Source of the DNA: Deferribacteraceae bacterium UBA6799
GTDB lineage: Bacteria > Chrysiogenota > Deferribacteres > Deferribacterales > Geovibrionaceae
Direction of reading: 5' to 3'
Length of the DNA: 64,000 nt
Assembly: GCA_002452335.1 (NCBI GenBank)
Contig: DKFJ01000007.1
Span: 147,573 to 211,572 of the forward strand
The notes beneath the pieces are model-generated. The model was not told the origin of the DNA and made no database searches. It worked only from the letters and a program-made list of their open reading frames with translations. Below, one piece after another: positions 8,985 through 16,946 of this stretch. A program made the translations under genes and the position numbers. Numbering within the stretch: position 1 is the first letter of the stretch; each line of letters starts with the position of its first letter.

Positions 8985-11663
8985 TCATACTGATAGCTTA
9001 TTAGGCCCGTTCACGGAGGACGAAACCAGTCTGTATACCTCCGCCGCCAGCAGGACAGTCAGCCCCAGCCCCATGACCCACAGCCAGTCGGTCATGGTCA
9101 TGGACGATGTATAGAACGTCTCCTGAGCGGAAGGCAGATAAACAATGATAAACTGCACGGCAAATGTCAGCACCCATACCAGTGTCAGAGTGTTATTATC
9201 CAGATAATTCTTGCGGAATATAGACACCGAAGTGTCTCTGAAATTGAATATGTGCATCATCTCAAAAACTATCAGACCCACAAAAGCGGCGCTCCTCGCC
9301 TCTGTCTCGGGTTCTCCAATATAGAGCAGATACCAGAATATTCCCACTGTAAGCCCGCCTATCCATACGCCGAGACTCAGCAGGAAAAGCATAACATCTT
9401 TAGACAATATAGCCGCTTTCGGATCTCTGGGAGGAGTAAGCATACTGTTCTTCACAGCCGGATCAGTTCCCAGCGCCAGCGCCAGAAGTCCGTCCGTGGC
9501 AAGGTTGATCCAGAGTATCTGAACAGCGAAGAGTATCACAGGCAGATCGAGAAGCATAGCGGCGAGGATTGTCACTATCTCGCCGAAATTGGCTGACAAC
9601 AGATATCTGGCGACCTTCTGAACATTCTCATATTGTCTGCGCCCCTCTTCCACCCCGTCTATGATGCTGGAAAAATTATCATCCACCAGAATCATGTCTG
9701 AGGCATCCTTAGCAACATCTGTCCCCTTGATCCCCATGGCTATACCGACATCAGCTTTTTTCAGCGCCGGAGCGTCATTCACCCCGTCGCCTGTCATGGC
9801 GACCACACGCCCCATATCCTGAAGCGTCTCTACTATCCGGTATTTATGCTCCGGAGCAACACGGGCAAATATTCTGCATTTTTCCAGCGCTCGACGGAAC
9901 TGCGGAGCGTCCATCTTATCCAGATCTGTTCCTGTGAGTACCTTGTCAGAGATAATACCTATCTCACGACCTATAGATCTGGCTGTGACAGGCGAATCGC
10001 CCGTCACCATGACAACATCTATCCCCGCCTGATAGGACCTGCTCACGGCGGCTGGAACTTCCGCTCTGGGAGCGTCTGATATGCACACGAACCCCAGAAA
10101 CACCAGCCCGCTCTCCAATATAGCGTCGTCAGCGTCAATGTTTCCAGGCTGAGCGCTGGCTATGGCGAGTATCCTGAGTCCGTCCGCAGCCAGACTGTCA
10201 TATGTTTTGTTCAGCGATTCTATGAGCTGTTTATTCATGGGAATTTTCCAGCCGTCGGACAGCATATAAGCGCTGCTGTGCAGGATTCGTTCCGGCGCTC
10301 CTTTGGCATAGAGAAAATATCTGTTTTCGTATCCGTATATGGATGTCATCCTCTTTCTGGATGATGTGAACCCTATCTCCTTCACCAGTTTCATTCCGTT
10401 CTTTATGTTGCCCGCCTCTATCCCCGCCTTCATACCCATGCACACCAGCGATCCTTCGGTGGGGTCTCCCACAGGCATATATCTGTCGTTCTGACAGCTC
10501 AGAACGGCACGGTTGCACAGCACAGAGGCGGTGATCAGCTCCACCAGTCCGTCCGACATCAGCGGGTCTATCTTCTCTCCGTTCAGCATAAAATCACCCG
10601 CCGGCTCATATCCCGAACCGGTGACTTCATATATCTTTCCGCTCATGTATATCTTTCTGACGGACATCTCGTTCTGCGTGAGTGTGCCTGTTTTGTCCGT
10701 GCATATCACAGATACCTCGCCCAGTGTCTCTGTGGCGGAGAGATTGCGTATCAGGCAGTTCTTCTTCACCATGCTTCTGACACCCAGAGCCAGAGTGATG
10801 GTGACCACAGCCGGAAGCCCCTCCGGAATAACAGCCACTGCCAGCGAAACAGCCAGAATAAACATCTCGAACAAACCCCTCTGCTGAACCAGCCCCAGAA
10901 CAAATATTCCGAAAGCTATCCCCAGAGAGATATAGCCGAGTTTGCGCCCCAGCCTGTCCAGCTTGATCTTGAGCCGTGTGTCCTCACTGCCCATGCTCTG
11001 CGTCAGCCCGGCTATCCTGCCGAACTCGGTGCTCATCCCCGTCTCGGTGACAACACCCATGCCTCGTCCGGCGGCGACTGTAGTACCCATGTAGGCTATG
11101 TTCTGCCTCTCCGCCAGAGGAGTTTCTTTTGCGCATACGGTCACTGTTTTTGGCACTGGCAGAGATTCTCCGGTCAGAGCGGACTGATCCAGCCGAAGGT
11201 CAATGGACTCAATGATATACACATCAGCGGGAACCTTTGCCCCCATTTCCAGCAGAACCACGTCTCCCGGAACTATCAGCTCGGAATCTATCAGACTGAT
11301 CACTCCGTCACGCATCACCTTGCTCTTCAGAGACAGAAGCCGCCTGAGTGATTTTATGGATTTTTCCGCTTTTATCTCCAGATAGAACCCCAGAAGAGCG
11401 TTAAAAATGACGATGGCAAATATGGCGCAGGCATCTGTGACCTCACCCAGGAGAGCCGATACGACGGCGGCGAAGAGCAGTATGATTATCAGAACGCTTT
11501 TGAACTGTTCCAGCAGAGTCTGCCACCTGCTCTGTCCTTTCTGTTCAGACAGTCTGTTTTTTCCGTGGGTATTCAGAAGATCCTTAACGACTGGGGACGA
11601 GAGCCCTTCAGCAGACGTGTTGAGCCGTTCCAGAACCTCTTTCATTTCTGTGTCATGGAACAT
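8985..11663 (-). CDS. P2A-type (Ca2+-transporting) P-type ATPase
   Basis: 892 residues. Exports a cation, probably Ca2+, at the cytoplasmic membrane using ATP. It has the cation-ATPase N-terminal domain, actuator motif LTGESLPV, M4 motif VIPEGLPAV, phosphorylation site DKTGTLTQNE, nucleotide-domain KGAPER, TGDSPVTARS and hinge GDGVNDAPALKKADVG. Ca2+ ligand positions known from SERCA are kept: Glu in PEGLP (M4), Asn and Glu in SANFGEIV (M5), NLATDG (M6) and Glu in VFEMMH (M8). This favours Ca2+ over Mn2+ or Na+/K+. The 5' leader lies in a 40-bp repeat that is duplicated 1.5 kb upstream by the insertion described below, so its native promoter may have been displaced. Confidence 0.93.
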   Translation of the reverse strand: MFHDTEMKEVLERLNTSAEGLSSPVVKDLLNTHGKNRLSEQKGQSRWQTLLEQFKSVLIIILLFAAVVSALLGEVTDACAIFAIVIFNALLGFYLEIKAEKSIKSLRRLLSLKSKVMRDGVISLIDSELIVPGDVVLLEMGAKVPADVYIIESIDLRLDQSALTGESLPVPKTVTVCAKETPLAERQNIAYMGTTVAAGRGMGVVTETGMSTEFGRIAGLTQSMGSEDTRLKIKLDRLGRKLGYISLGIAFGIFVLGLVQQRGLFEMFILAVSLAVAVIPEGLPAVVTITLALGVRSMVKKNCLIRNLSATETLGEVSVICTDKTGTLTQNEMSVRKIYMSGKIYEVTGSGYEPAGDFMLNGEKIDPLMSDGLVELITASVLCNRAVLSCQNDRYMPVGDPTEGSLVCMGMKAGIEAGNIKNGMKLVKEIGFTSSRKRMTSIYGYENRYFLYAKGAPERILHSSAYMLSDGWKIPMNKQLIESLNKTYDSLAADGLRILAIASAQPGNIDADDAILESGLVFLGFVCISDAPRAEVPAAVSRSYQAGIDVVMVTGDSPVTARSIGREIGIISDKVLTGTDLDKMDAPQFRRALEKCRIFARVAPEHKYRIVETLQDMGRVVAMTGDGVNDAPALKKADVGIAMGIKGTDVAKDASDMILVDDNFSSIIDGVEEGRRQYENVQKVARYLLSANFGEIVTILAAMLLDLPVILFAVQILWINLATDGLLALALGTDPAVKNSMLTPPRDPKAAILSKDVMLFLLSLGVWIGGLTVGIFWYLLYIGEPETEARSAAFVGLIVFEMMHIFNFRDTSVSIFRKNYLDNNTLTLVWVLTFAVQFIIVYLPSAQETFYTSSMTMTDWLWVMGLGLTVLLAAEVYRLVSSSVNGPNKLSV

Positions 11664-11703
11664 GTCGCTACCCGCTTTTTCTTAAAGTATACACCTGTTA
11701 ACA
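11664..11703. repeat. 40-bp direct repeat, copy 1 (left boundary of insertion)
   Basis: Starts GTCGCTACCCGCTTTTTCTT and ends ACCTGTTAACA. It is identical over 40 bases to 13168-13207, with different sequence beyond both ends. It abuts the start codon of the Ca2+ ATPase gene, so it is that gene's native 5' leader. Confidence 0.95.
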
Positions 11704-11752
11704 AATATTGGCTTCATAGATAACTAAATTCATCTGAAACAACAATACTGCA

Positions 11753-11770
11753 TTGTTAATATATTAACAA
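11753..11770. promoter_or_regulatory. 18-bp perfect palindrome upstream of the TIR-like gene
   Basis: TTGTTAATATATTAACAA is a perfect dyad 76 nt before the accessory gene's start and the right size for a dimeric repressor operator. No regulator gene is inside the insertion. Function inferred. Confidence 0.45.
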
Positions 11771-11845
11771 AACAACAATCATTCTGTTTGATTTTTCTAA
11801 ATATATATTTATAATTATATGGTTAATATTATAAGGAGATACCTC

Positions 11846-13129
11846 ATGAATAAAACTTGCTTTATAATTTCACCCATTGGTCCAAAGGATTCTGATATTA
11901 GAAAGAAAGCTGACGACCTTTTAGAACTTATTATTAAACCTTCATTACAAATTTTTGATTTTACTGTAACTAGAGCTGACCAAATCCAAAGACCTACTGT
12001 AATTACATCGGATATTATCAAAAATGTCCAAATGGCTGACCTATGTATTATTGACCTCACAGATAATAATCCGAACGTATTTTATGAATGCGGCAGAAGA
12101 CATGAGAATGGAAAACCATTTATTCAATTAGTTGAAGAAAATAATGACCTCCCTTTTGATGTCGCAGGAATACGTACAATAACATATAGCTTATCTACAC
12201 CTCATAGTGTCAATAAGGCTGTTAAAGAAATTCAGTCATTTATTACTGAAATTATTACAAATGATTTTCAGGAAAAATCTCCAGGAGATTCTCTAACATC
12301 AATAGCTGGAACATTAGAAAGAATTGAAAGAAAAATTAATACGCTTAATATGAATAAATCAGCAAATGTCAACATTACCAAAACTAAAGGTTCTAAGACA
12401 TCAATAATCGATAGTTTGGAGTTACAGGCAAACCCGCTTAAAGCATTCAAAAATGCATTTCAGAATGGTGACCTTCTTGGCATGAGGCAGACACTTCCAC
12501 TTCTTATAGATACAGAAGGATACACACATGATACAGTTCTTTCCATGGCTCTGCTTGTTTCAGTAGGGGATCAATTTGCTAAAAATATGCTGATGACATT
12601 CATCACTGGGACAGATTTTAAAGATATTGACAATGAAATTTTATTTACATCGTTATTGTCACTAGAAAAATTCTATGTACAAAGAGATGAAGAATCACAA
12701 GCTGTATCTGAACTAATTCCTCTAATTGAAAATGCCATAAACTATAAGAAGTATAACGATAAGTATACTGCACAGCTTCTGAATTCAATTCAAAAAATAT
12801 ACTATGGTACACAAAATTATGATAAAGCATATACAATAATTGAAAAAATATTAGACTTAATGCCGAACGAACCTGGTTATTATTATAATGCGTCTCTGAT
12901 TTGTGACAAATTATCTAAGAGTACCAAAGCAAAAGAACATATTGACAGGTGTTTAGCGTTGCAAGATGAGTTTGACTCCGACCACTATAAACATGCTCTA
13001 CTCATTAACTATAAGCTAAGAGATTATAACCGTGTTAAAGAACTTTTTAATGAGTTTTGGACTGGTAATGAGGAAGACGCTCAGAGCTTCCTGGAAGACA
13101 ACGATGAGTTAAGACAAGCTTTTATATAA
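11846..13129 (+). CDS. TIR/deoxyribosyltransferase-like domain plus TPR protein, candidate defence effector
   Basis: 427 residues from ATG at 11846, which has AAGGAG at 7-nt spacing; a 9-codon longer frame lacks one. Residues 1-130 form a Rossmann-like nucleotide-processing domain: start FIISPIG, then ITSDIIKNVQMADLCIIDLT and NPNVFYECGRR, with the Glu of FYECG placed like the catalytic Glu of TIR and nucleoside deoxyribosyltransferase folds. A short coiled linker follows (LERIERKINTLN, about 160), then helical TPR-like pairs in the last 200 residues. This architecture is common in bacterial immunity effectors that degrade NAD or nucleotides, and the gene sits alone in a repeat-bounded AT-rich insertion. 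Activity and defence role are inferred; the fold assignment is fairly good. Confidence 0.7.
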   Translation: MNKTCFIISPIGPKDSDIRKKADDLLELIIKPSLQIFDFTVTRADQIQRPTVITSDIIKNVQMADLCIIDLTDNNPNVFYECGRRHENGKPFIQLVEENNDLPFDVAGIRTITYSLSTPHSVNKAVKEIQSFITEIITNDFQEKSPGDSLTSIAGTLERIERKINTLNMNKSANVNITKTKGSKTSIIDSLELQANPLKAFKNAFQNGDLLGMRQTLPLLIDTEGYTHDTVLSMALLVSVGDQFAKNMLMTFITGTDFKDIDNEILFTSLLSLEKFYVQRDEESQAVSELIPLIENAINYKKYNDKYTAQLLNSIQKIYYGTQNYDKAYTIIEKILDLMPNEPGYYYNASLICDKLSKSTKAKEHIDRCLALQDEFDSDHYKHALLINYKLRDYNRVKELFNEFWTGNEEDAQSFLEDNDELRQAFI

Positions 13130-13139
13130 TTTCTATTAT

Positions 13140-13174
13140 TAGCGACTTGCCTCATTTCATAAGGTAAGTCGCTA
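13140..13174 (+). terminator. Hairpin after the TIR-like gene
   Basis: Arms TAGCGACTTGCC and GGTAAGTCGCTA pair with one G-T, loop about 11 nt. CTTTTTCTT begins 5 nt later, so termination is plausible but not ideal. The right arm runs into repeat copy 2. Confidence 0.6.
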
Positions 13175-13207
13175 CCCGCTTTTTCTTAAAGTATACACCT
13201 GTTAACA
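13168..13207. repeat. 40-bp direct repeat, copy 2 (right boundary of insertion)
   Basis: Identical to 11664-11703. To its right the original chromosome resumes, so the sequence from 13208 was probably once the upstream region of the Ca2+ ATPase gene. Confidence 0.95.
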
Positions 13208-13301
13208 TACGAAACACACTAAAAGGCTGGAAAAATCCGCTGAGCTTGCCATAGAAACAAACCTGTGATAATTTTGAGATTAATCATCTACAGAGGCTGA
13301 C

Positions 13302-14072
13302 ATGAAAACATATATCATAAATTTTTCTCCCACAGGCACCACAAAGGCGGTTCTGGAAAGCATAGCGGAAGGTATGGGAAACGAAACCACCCTTTATGAC
13401 ATTACTCCGGCGGACAGCTCTGTTTCAGCAGAAATAACTGACGGTATAGCGCTGTTCGGTGTTCCTGTGTATGCCGGCAGAGTGCCTCTGATATGCGCGG
13501 AGAGAATGAAGAATATAACATCTGACGGTGCGCCGGCTGTAGTCGTCGCTGTCTACGGCAACAGAGCCTATGAAGACGCTCTGGTGGAGCTTAGGGATAT
13601 TGTATCCGATGCCGGGTTCTCTGTTGTCGCCGGAGGAGCTTTCATCGGCGAGCACTCCTATTCTTCCGCCGAAAAACCTGTGGCGCAGGGAAGACCCGAC
13701 AGCGCTGACAGACAGTGTGCGAAGGATTTCGGTTCTATGGTTATGAAAAAGATCCTCTCCGGCATAACACAGACGCCTGAGATGAATGGCAATGTGCCTT
13801 ATAAAGAAAGAATGGGGATAAAGGGCGCGACCCCCCAGACAAAAACAGAACTATGCGGTTCCTGCGGAACATGCACCGATGTCTGCCCCACGGACGCCAT
13901 CACTATAGACAGCACCTCTTCTTCTGATGTCGAAAAATGTATCATGTGCTGTGCCTGTGTCAAAGAATGTCCGGCAGACGCCAGATACATCGCCCATCAG
14001 GGGATACTGGAACGCATCGACATGCTCTATAAAAACTGTTCCGCCAGAAAAGAACCTGAATTATTTATTTAA
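13302..14072 (+). CDS. EFR1-type flavodoxin/ferredoxin fusion protein
   Basis: 256 residues. An N-terminal flavodoxin-like fold (about 1-165) has the FMN phosphate loop FSPTGTTKA and the flavin-side stretch VVAVYGNRAYEDAL. The C-terminus has two [4Fe-4S] motifs, CGSCGTCTDVCP (near 183) and CIMCCACVKECP (near 213). Such EFR1-type fusions are electron carriers in anaerobes; partner unknown. It converges on the radical SAM/BtuF gene with only 2 nt between stop codons, and it lies to the right of the insertion. Confidence 0.88.
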   Translation: MKTYIINFSPTGTTKAVLESIAEGMGNETTLYDITPADSSVSAEITDGIALFGVPVYAGRVPLICAERMKNITSDGAPAVVVAVYGNRAYEDALVELRDIVSDAGFSVVAGGAFIGEHSYSSAEKPVAQGRPDSADRQCAKDFGSMVMKKILSGITQTPEMNGNVPYKERMGIKGATPQTKTELCGSCGTCTDVCPTDAITIDSTSSSDVEKCIMCCACVKECPADARYIAHQGILERIDMLYKNCSARKEPELFI

Positions 14073-14074
14073 CC

Positions 14075-15850
14075 TCAAAGAGCGCCTGCCCAGCTCTTCA
14101 CAGGTTTTGCGAATGAACGGTTCACATCATTCCGGCTGAACTCAATACCGTAAAATTTCTGATAAAACTCCTCCGCCTCCGCCATGATGTCGAAGCTGAA
14201 AACATCCGGATGCAGACAGTTAGCTATGTGCATCAACCCCAGAATCCATCTGGGACTGCCGAAATCGAAGCAAGGAGCTGGATGATTGTATATCCTTCTG
14301 TTTGCAACGGCGCTTACGCTGATGCCCAGACCGGTGCAGGATGCGTAAAAATCATCCAGCGTGCTGTGCATGAAGGACGATATAAATATCACGTCCGGAT
14401 TCAGTCCGTTCAGTCTTTCGGCGGTTATCTTCATGCCGGGTCTGCCTGAGCACCCCAGAGTGTTGTTTATGCTTATCCCGCCCGCCATCTCTACCAGCGA
14501 GTTCTCCAGCCTGCCGTCTTCCAGAGCGAACAGAGGGCTGCTCATGACATAATAAACTGACGGTCTTTTTAGCCCTTCCAGACGGGACGATATGGACACT
14601 ATTCTGTCTTTCATATGCTTAATCAGATCAGAAGCCCCGCTATCGTGTCCGGTCATTTTTCCGAAACGGGCTATTTGTTTGGTATAGTTTTCAAAATCCT
14701 GAATATTGCCGTGGAGCCTCTGCAACCCGCCGCCCTGAAGAACTTCTTCCCAGCATTTCACTATCTGCTTTCTGTCTCTGACACCTATTGCAGCCAGAGT
14801 GCCTTCTATTATCTCCAGTGCTCTCGTGAAGGGGTATCCACCCTCGAAATCATTCTCATTATATGTCTTTTCAGACATAGTACCTTTTATATTCAGCTCA
14901 TATCCGCATCCAGGGCAGTGTCTTTCATCCGCCGCAATTTCTGCCCTGCGCAGCTTAGACCCCATTGGTCCGTAAAAATCTCTTTCATATATCAGTTTTC
15001 CGCATTGCGGACAGTAGGTGTTGATACAGTCTGTTCCGGGAGAATTGAAAAGATAAACATAATCCAGTTTTTCATACGTCTGTCTGCACACTCTCTCTGA
15101 TTCCGCTATAGTTGGTTCTTCTGAGATATCCGCGTCATCCAGAGGGATGAAACGCATGATCTGAAGTGGAATCTCTTTCGATATAGCGGCGATTGTATCC
15201 GCTATTTCATACACTTTTTCATCCTCCCCTTTTTTGTGCATGCATGCCGCCTCCACATGGATACCTTTTTCATAGAATCTGCGGATGTTTCTGACAACAG
15301 GCGCATAGCCCGGAGCGCCGCAGCTTCTGTAATCCTCGTCTGACAGCCCTTTTATGCCGATATTGATAAAATCAAGATACGGCGATATCTCGTTGAGCGA
15401 GTGTTCGGTAAAATATCCGTTGGAAGAACAGCCCACCAGAAGCCCGTTATGCCTGGCTATTCTGGCGATCTCCAGAAAGGTATAGAAAGAAGCCAGCGGA
15501 TCATTCATCAGAAAGACTATCCCGATGCAGTCTTCCTGAATTGCTCTCGCCGCTATCTGCTGAGGAGTCAGCTTTTGCAGGGCATTGCTCTCCGGATCAA
15601 CCTCTTTTGCCACCACCGTGGCTACACAGCCTGAGCAGTCGAAGTTGCATCCGGAAGTGCTGATCTGCAGGAACTTTGCCTTAGGATAGAAATTCATCAC
15701 AGGCATTGTTTCTGCCGATATGGGGCAAACCACCAGATAGCTGTCCGGAAACAGCTCCATGATAGTGCCGTTCTCGTTTATATACCTGTTGCAGGAGCCT
15801 GCCGCGCCCTCTTTTATACTGCATCCTATCTCGCATATATTACATTTCAT
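14075..15850 (-). CDS. Radical SAM protein fused to a BtuF/TroA-like binding domain
   Basis: 591 residues. The N-terminus is an AmmeMemoRadiSam/PFL-activase-like radical SAM module: cysteines CNICEIGC at the start, then CNFDCSGC (CxxxCxxC) near residue 69 and a GIVFLMNDP loop where GGEP is usual. A zinc-ribbon-like pair CPQCGK / CPGCGY lies near 280-320. From about residue 425 the sequence resembles a helical-backbone periplasmic metal/corrinoid receptor (GMKITAERLNGLNPDVIFIS, then GSPRWILGLMHIANCLHPD). There is no signal peptide, so that domain must be cytoplasmic here. A cytoplasmic receptor tied to a radical SAM enzyme suggests the domain presents a cobamide, haem or siderophore-like substrate; this is inference. 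Radical SAM assignment is firm. Confidence 0.8.
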   Translation of the reverse strand: MKCNICEIGCSIKEGAAGSCNRYINENGTIMELFPDSYLVVCPISAETMPVMNFYPKAKFLQISTSGCNFDCSGCVATVVAKEVDPESNALQKLTPQQIAARAIQEDCIGIVFLMNDPLASFYTFLEIARIARHNGLLVGCSSNGYFTEHSLNEISPYLDFINIGIKGLSDEDYRSCGAPGYAPVVRNIRRFYEKGIHVEAACMHKKGEDEKVYEIADTIAAISKEIPLQIMRFIPLDDADISEEPTIAESERVCRQTYEKLDYVYLFNSPGTDCINTYCPQCGKLIYERDFYGPMGSKLRRAEIAADERHCPGCGYELNIKGTMSEKTYNENDFEGGYPFTRALEIIEGTLAAIGVRDRKQIVKCWEEVLQGGGLQRLHGNIQDFENYTKQIARFGKMTGHDSGASDLIKHMKDRIVSISSRLEGLKRPSVYYVMSSPLFALEDGRLENSLVEMAGGISINNTLGCSGRPGMKITAERLNGLNPDVIFISSFMHSTLDDFYASCTGLGISVSAVANRRIYNHPAPCFDFGSPRWILGLMHIANCLHPDVFSFDIMAEAEEFYQKFYGIEFSRNDVNRSFAKPVKSWAGAL

Positions 15851-16108
15851 TTCTGTATCCTCGGCTGTTTTTCATATAGTCTGAAATACTGAAATATTTG
15901 TCAATACAGCTATTTTTGATAATTTATCCGGAATAACGCACAAACTAACGGCGCGCATCCATAACCGCCTTTCTTTTATGCTCACCGCATAAGTTCGCAT
16001 GTTAACCGATATAACGCATCAAACATCCGCCGGAGCATATGTTTCATATATACTTCTTTCATATTTGTAATATTTAGGATAATATGACGTATCTATCAGG
16101 AGAGTTTT

Positions 16109-16729
16109 TTGAACACAATATTAAGAGAGGTTCTGTTCCTCATCACTATCATCAACCCCATCGCCCTGTTTCTGTATCTGGCTCCCGTCAGAAACGATCT
16201 CAGCGAAAGAGATTTCATAAAAGTAGTTATCAAGGCCACCATAATATCATTGATAATAAATCTGTTTTTCACATTCACAGGAGAATCGCTCTTTTCCGCC
16301 GTTTTGAAGATCAACTTCAACTCATTCCGCATTTTCGGCGGCATGGTTCTCTTCAGCATGTCGCTTCTGTCCATCATACATGGACAGAAAATGATGATCA
16401 CCTTCAGAGGCAATCTGGATGATCTCGCTTCTGAGATAGCTCTGCCGTTCATGACCGGTGTCGGCACCATATCCGTGTGCGTGCTGATAGGCAGCCATAT
16501 GAGCATATTGGAATCCGCTGCGGTCAATGTTCTTGCCATGCTGCTCACACTCGCCGTTATTCTGGCGCTTTTCTGGATGAGATATCACATCAGATCAAAA
16601 CACCTGACTGTGGCGTTCGACAAGGTTCTGGGGATTCTCATCAGGCTCAACGGGTTTGTAATGGGTTCTTTCGGCGTTGACATGATAAGATCCGGCGTGC
16701 TCAACATAATCAGCGCTTACAAAGGCTGA
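16109..16729 (+). CDS. MarC-family integral membrane protein
   Basis: 206 residues, six hydrophobic segments, usual MarC length. The early motif INPIALFLYLAPV corresponds to the family's NP(x)GxxP-like loop, and the glycine-rich SFGVDMIRSGV lies near the end. The probable start is TTG at 16109 with CAGGAGAG 5 nt upstream. Function in the family is unclear; earlier links to multiple antibiotic resistance were not upheld. It stands alone, with 258 bp of intergenic DNA upstream in which I see no gene or strong motif. Confidence 0.85.
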   Translation: MNTILREVLFLITIINPIALFLYLAPVRNDLSERDFIKVVIKATIISLIINLFFTFTGESLFSAVLKINFNSFRIFGGMVLFSMSLLSIIHGQKMMITFRGNLDDLASEIALPFMTGVGTISVCVLIGSHMSILESAAVNVLAMLLTLAVILALFWMRYHIRSKHLTVAFDKVLGILIRLNGFVMGSFGVDMIRSGVLNIISAYKG

Positions 16730-16802
16730 AAAAAAGTATTATAATTATTCTAATCTAACCAAATACATATGTGCGTTTAAAATAAAGATGGAAACTAAAA
16801 AT

Positions 16803-16846
16803 GGCGTAAGTGATTGATAGTCGCTTACGCCTTTTCTGTTTTTTAC
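16803..16846. terminator. Intrinsic terminator between marC-like and RiPP maturase genes
   Basis: Arms GGCGTAAG and CTTACGCC enclose a 13-nt loop, followed by TTTTCTGTTTTTT on the plus strand. The minus-strand side also has a short U-run, so it may act both ways. A short TGGAAACTAA motif is repeated on both sides of the hairpin. Confidence 0.75.
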
Positions 16847-16946
16847 AAAGTTGGAAACTAACAACAATATTTAGATACATAATCAATAAAGTAATGGACA
16901 TAATAACCAGTCAAGAATCCATAACCTCTTCAATATTATGGTATAG

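Larger units (their letters stand above)
11704..13207. mobile_element. 1.5-kb AT-rich insertion with one accessory gene
   Basis: The segment between the two 40-bp direct repeats plus one repeat copy is visibly richer in A and T than its flanks and carries one gene on the opposite strand to the ATPase. The repeat could be a long target-site duplication, an attachment-site core, or the scar of larger element loss. There is no transposase, integrase or terminal inverted repeat, so the class of element is unknown. Acquisition by transfer is inferred from composition and from the duplication. Confidence 0.7.
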
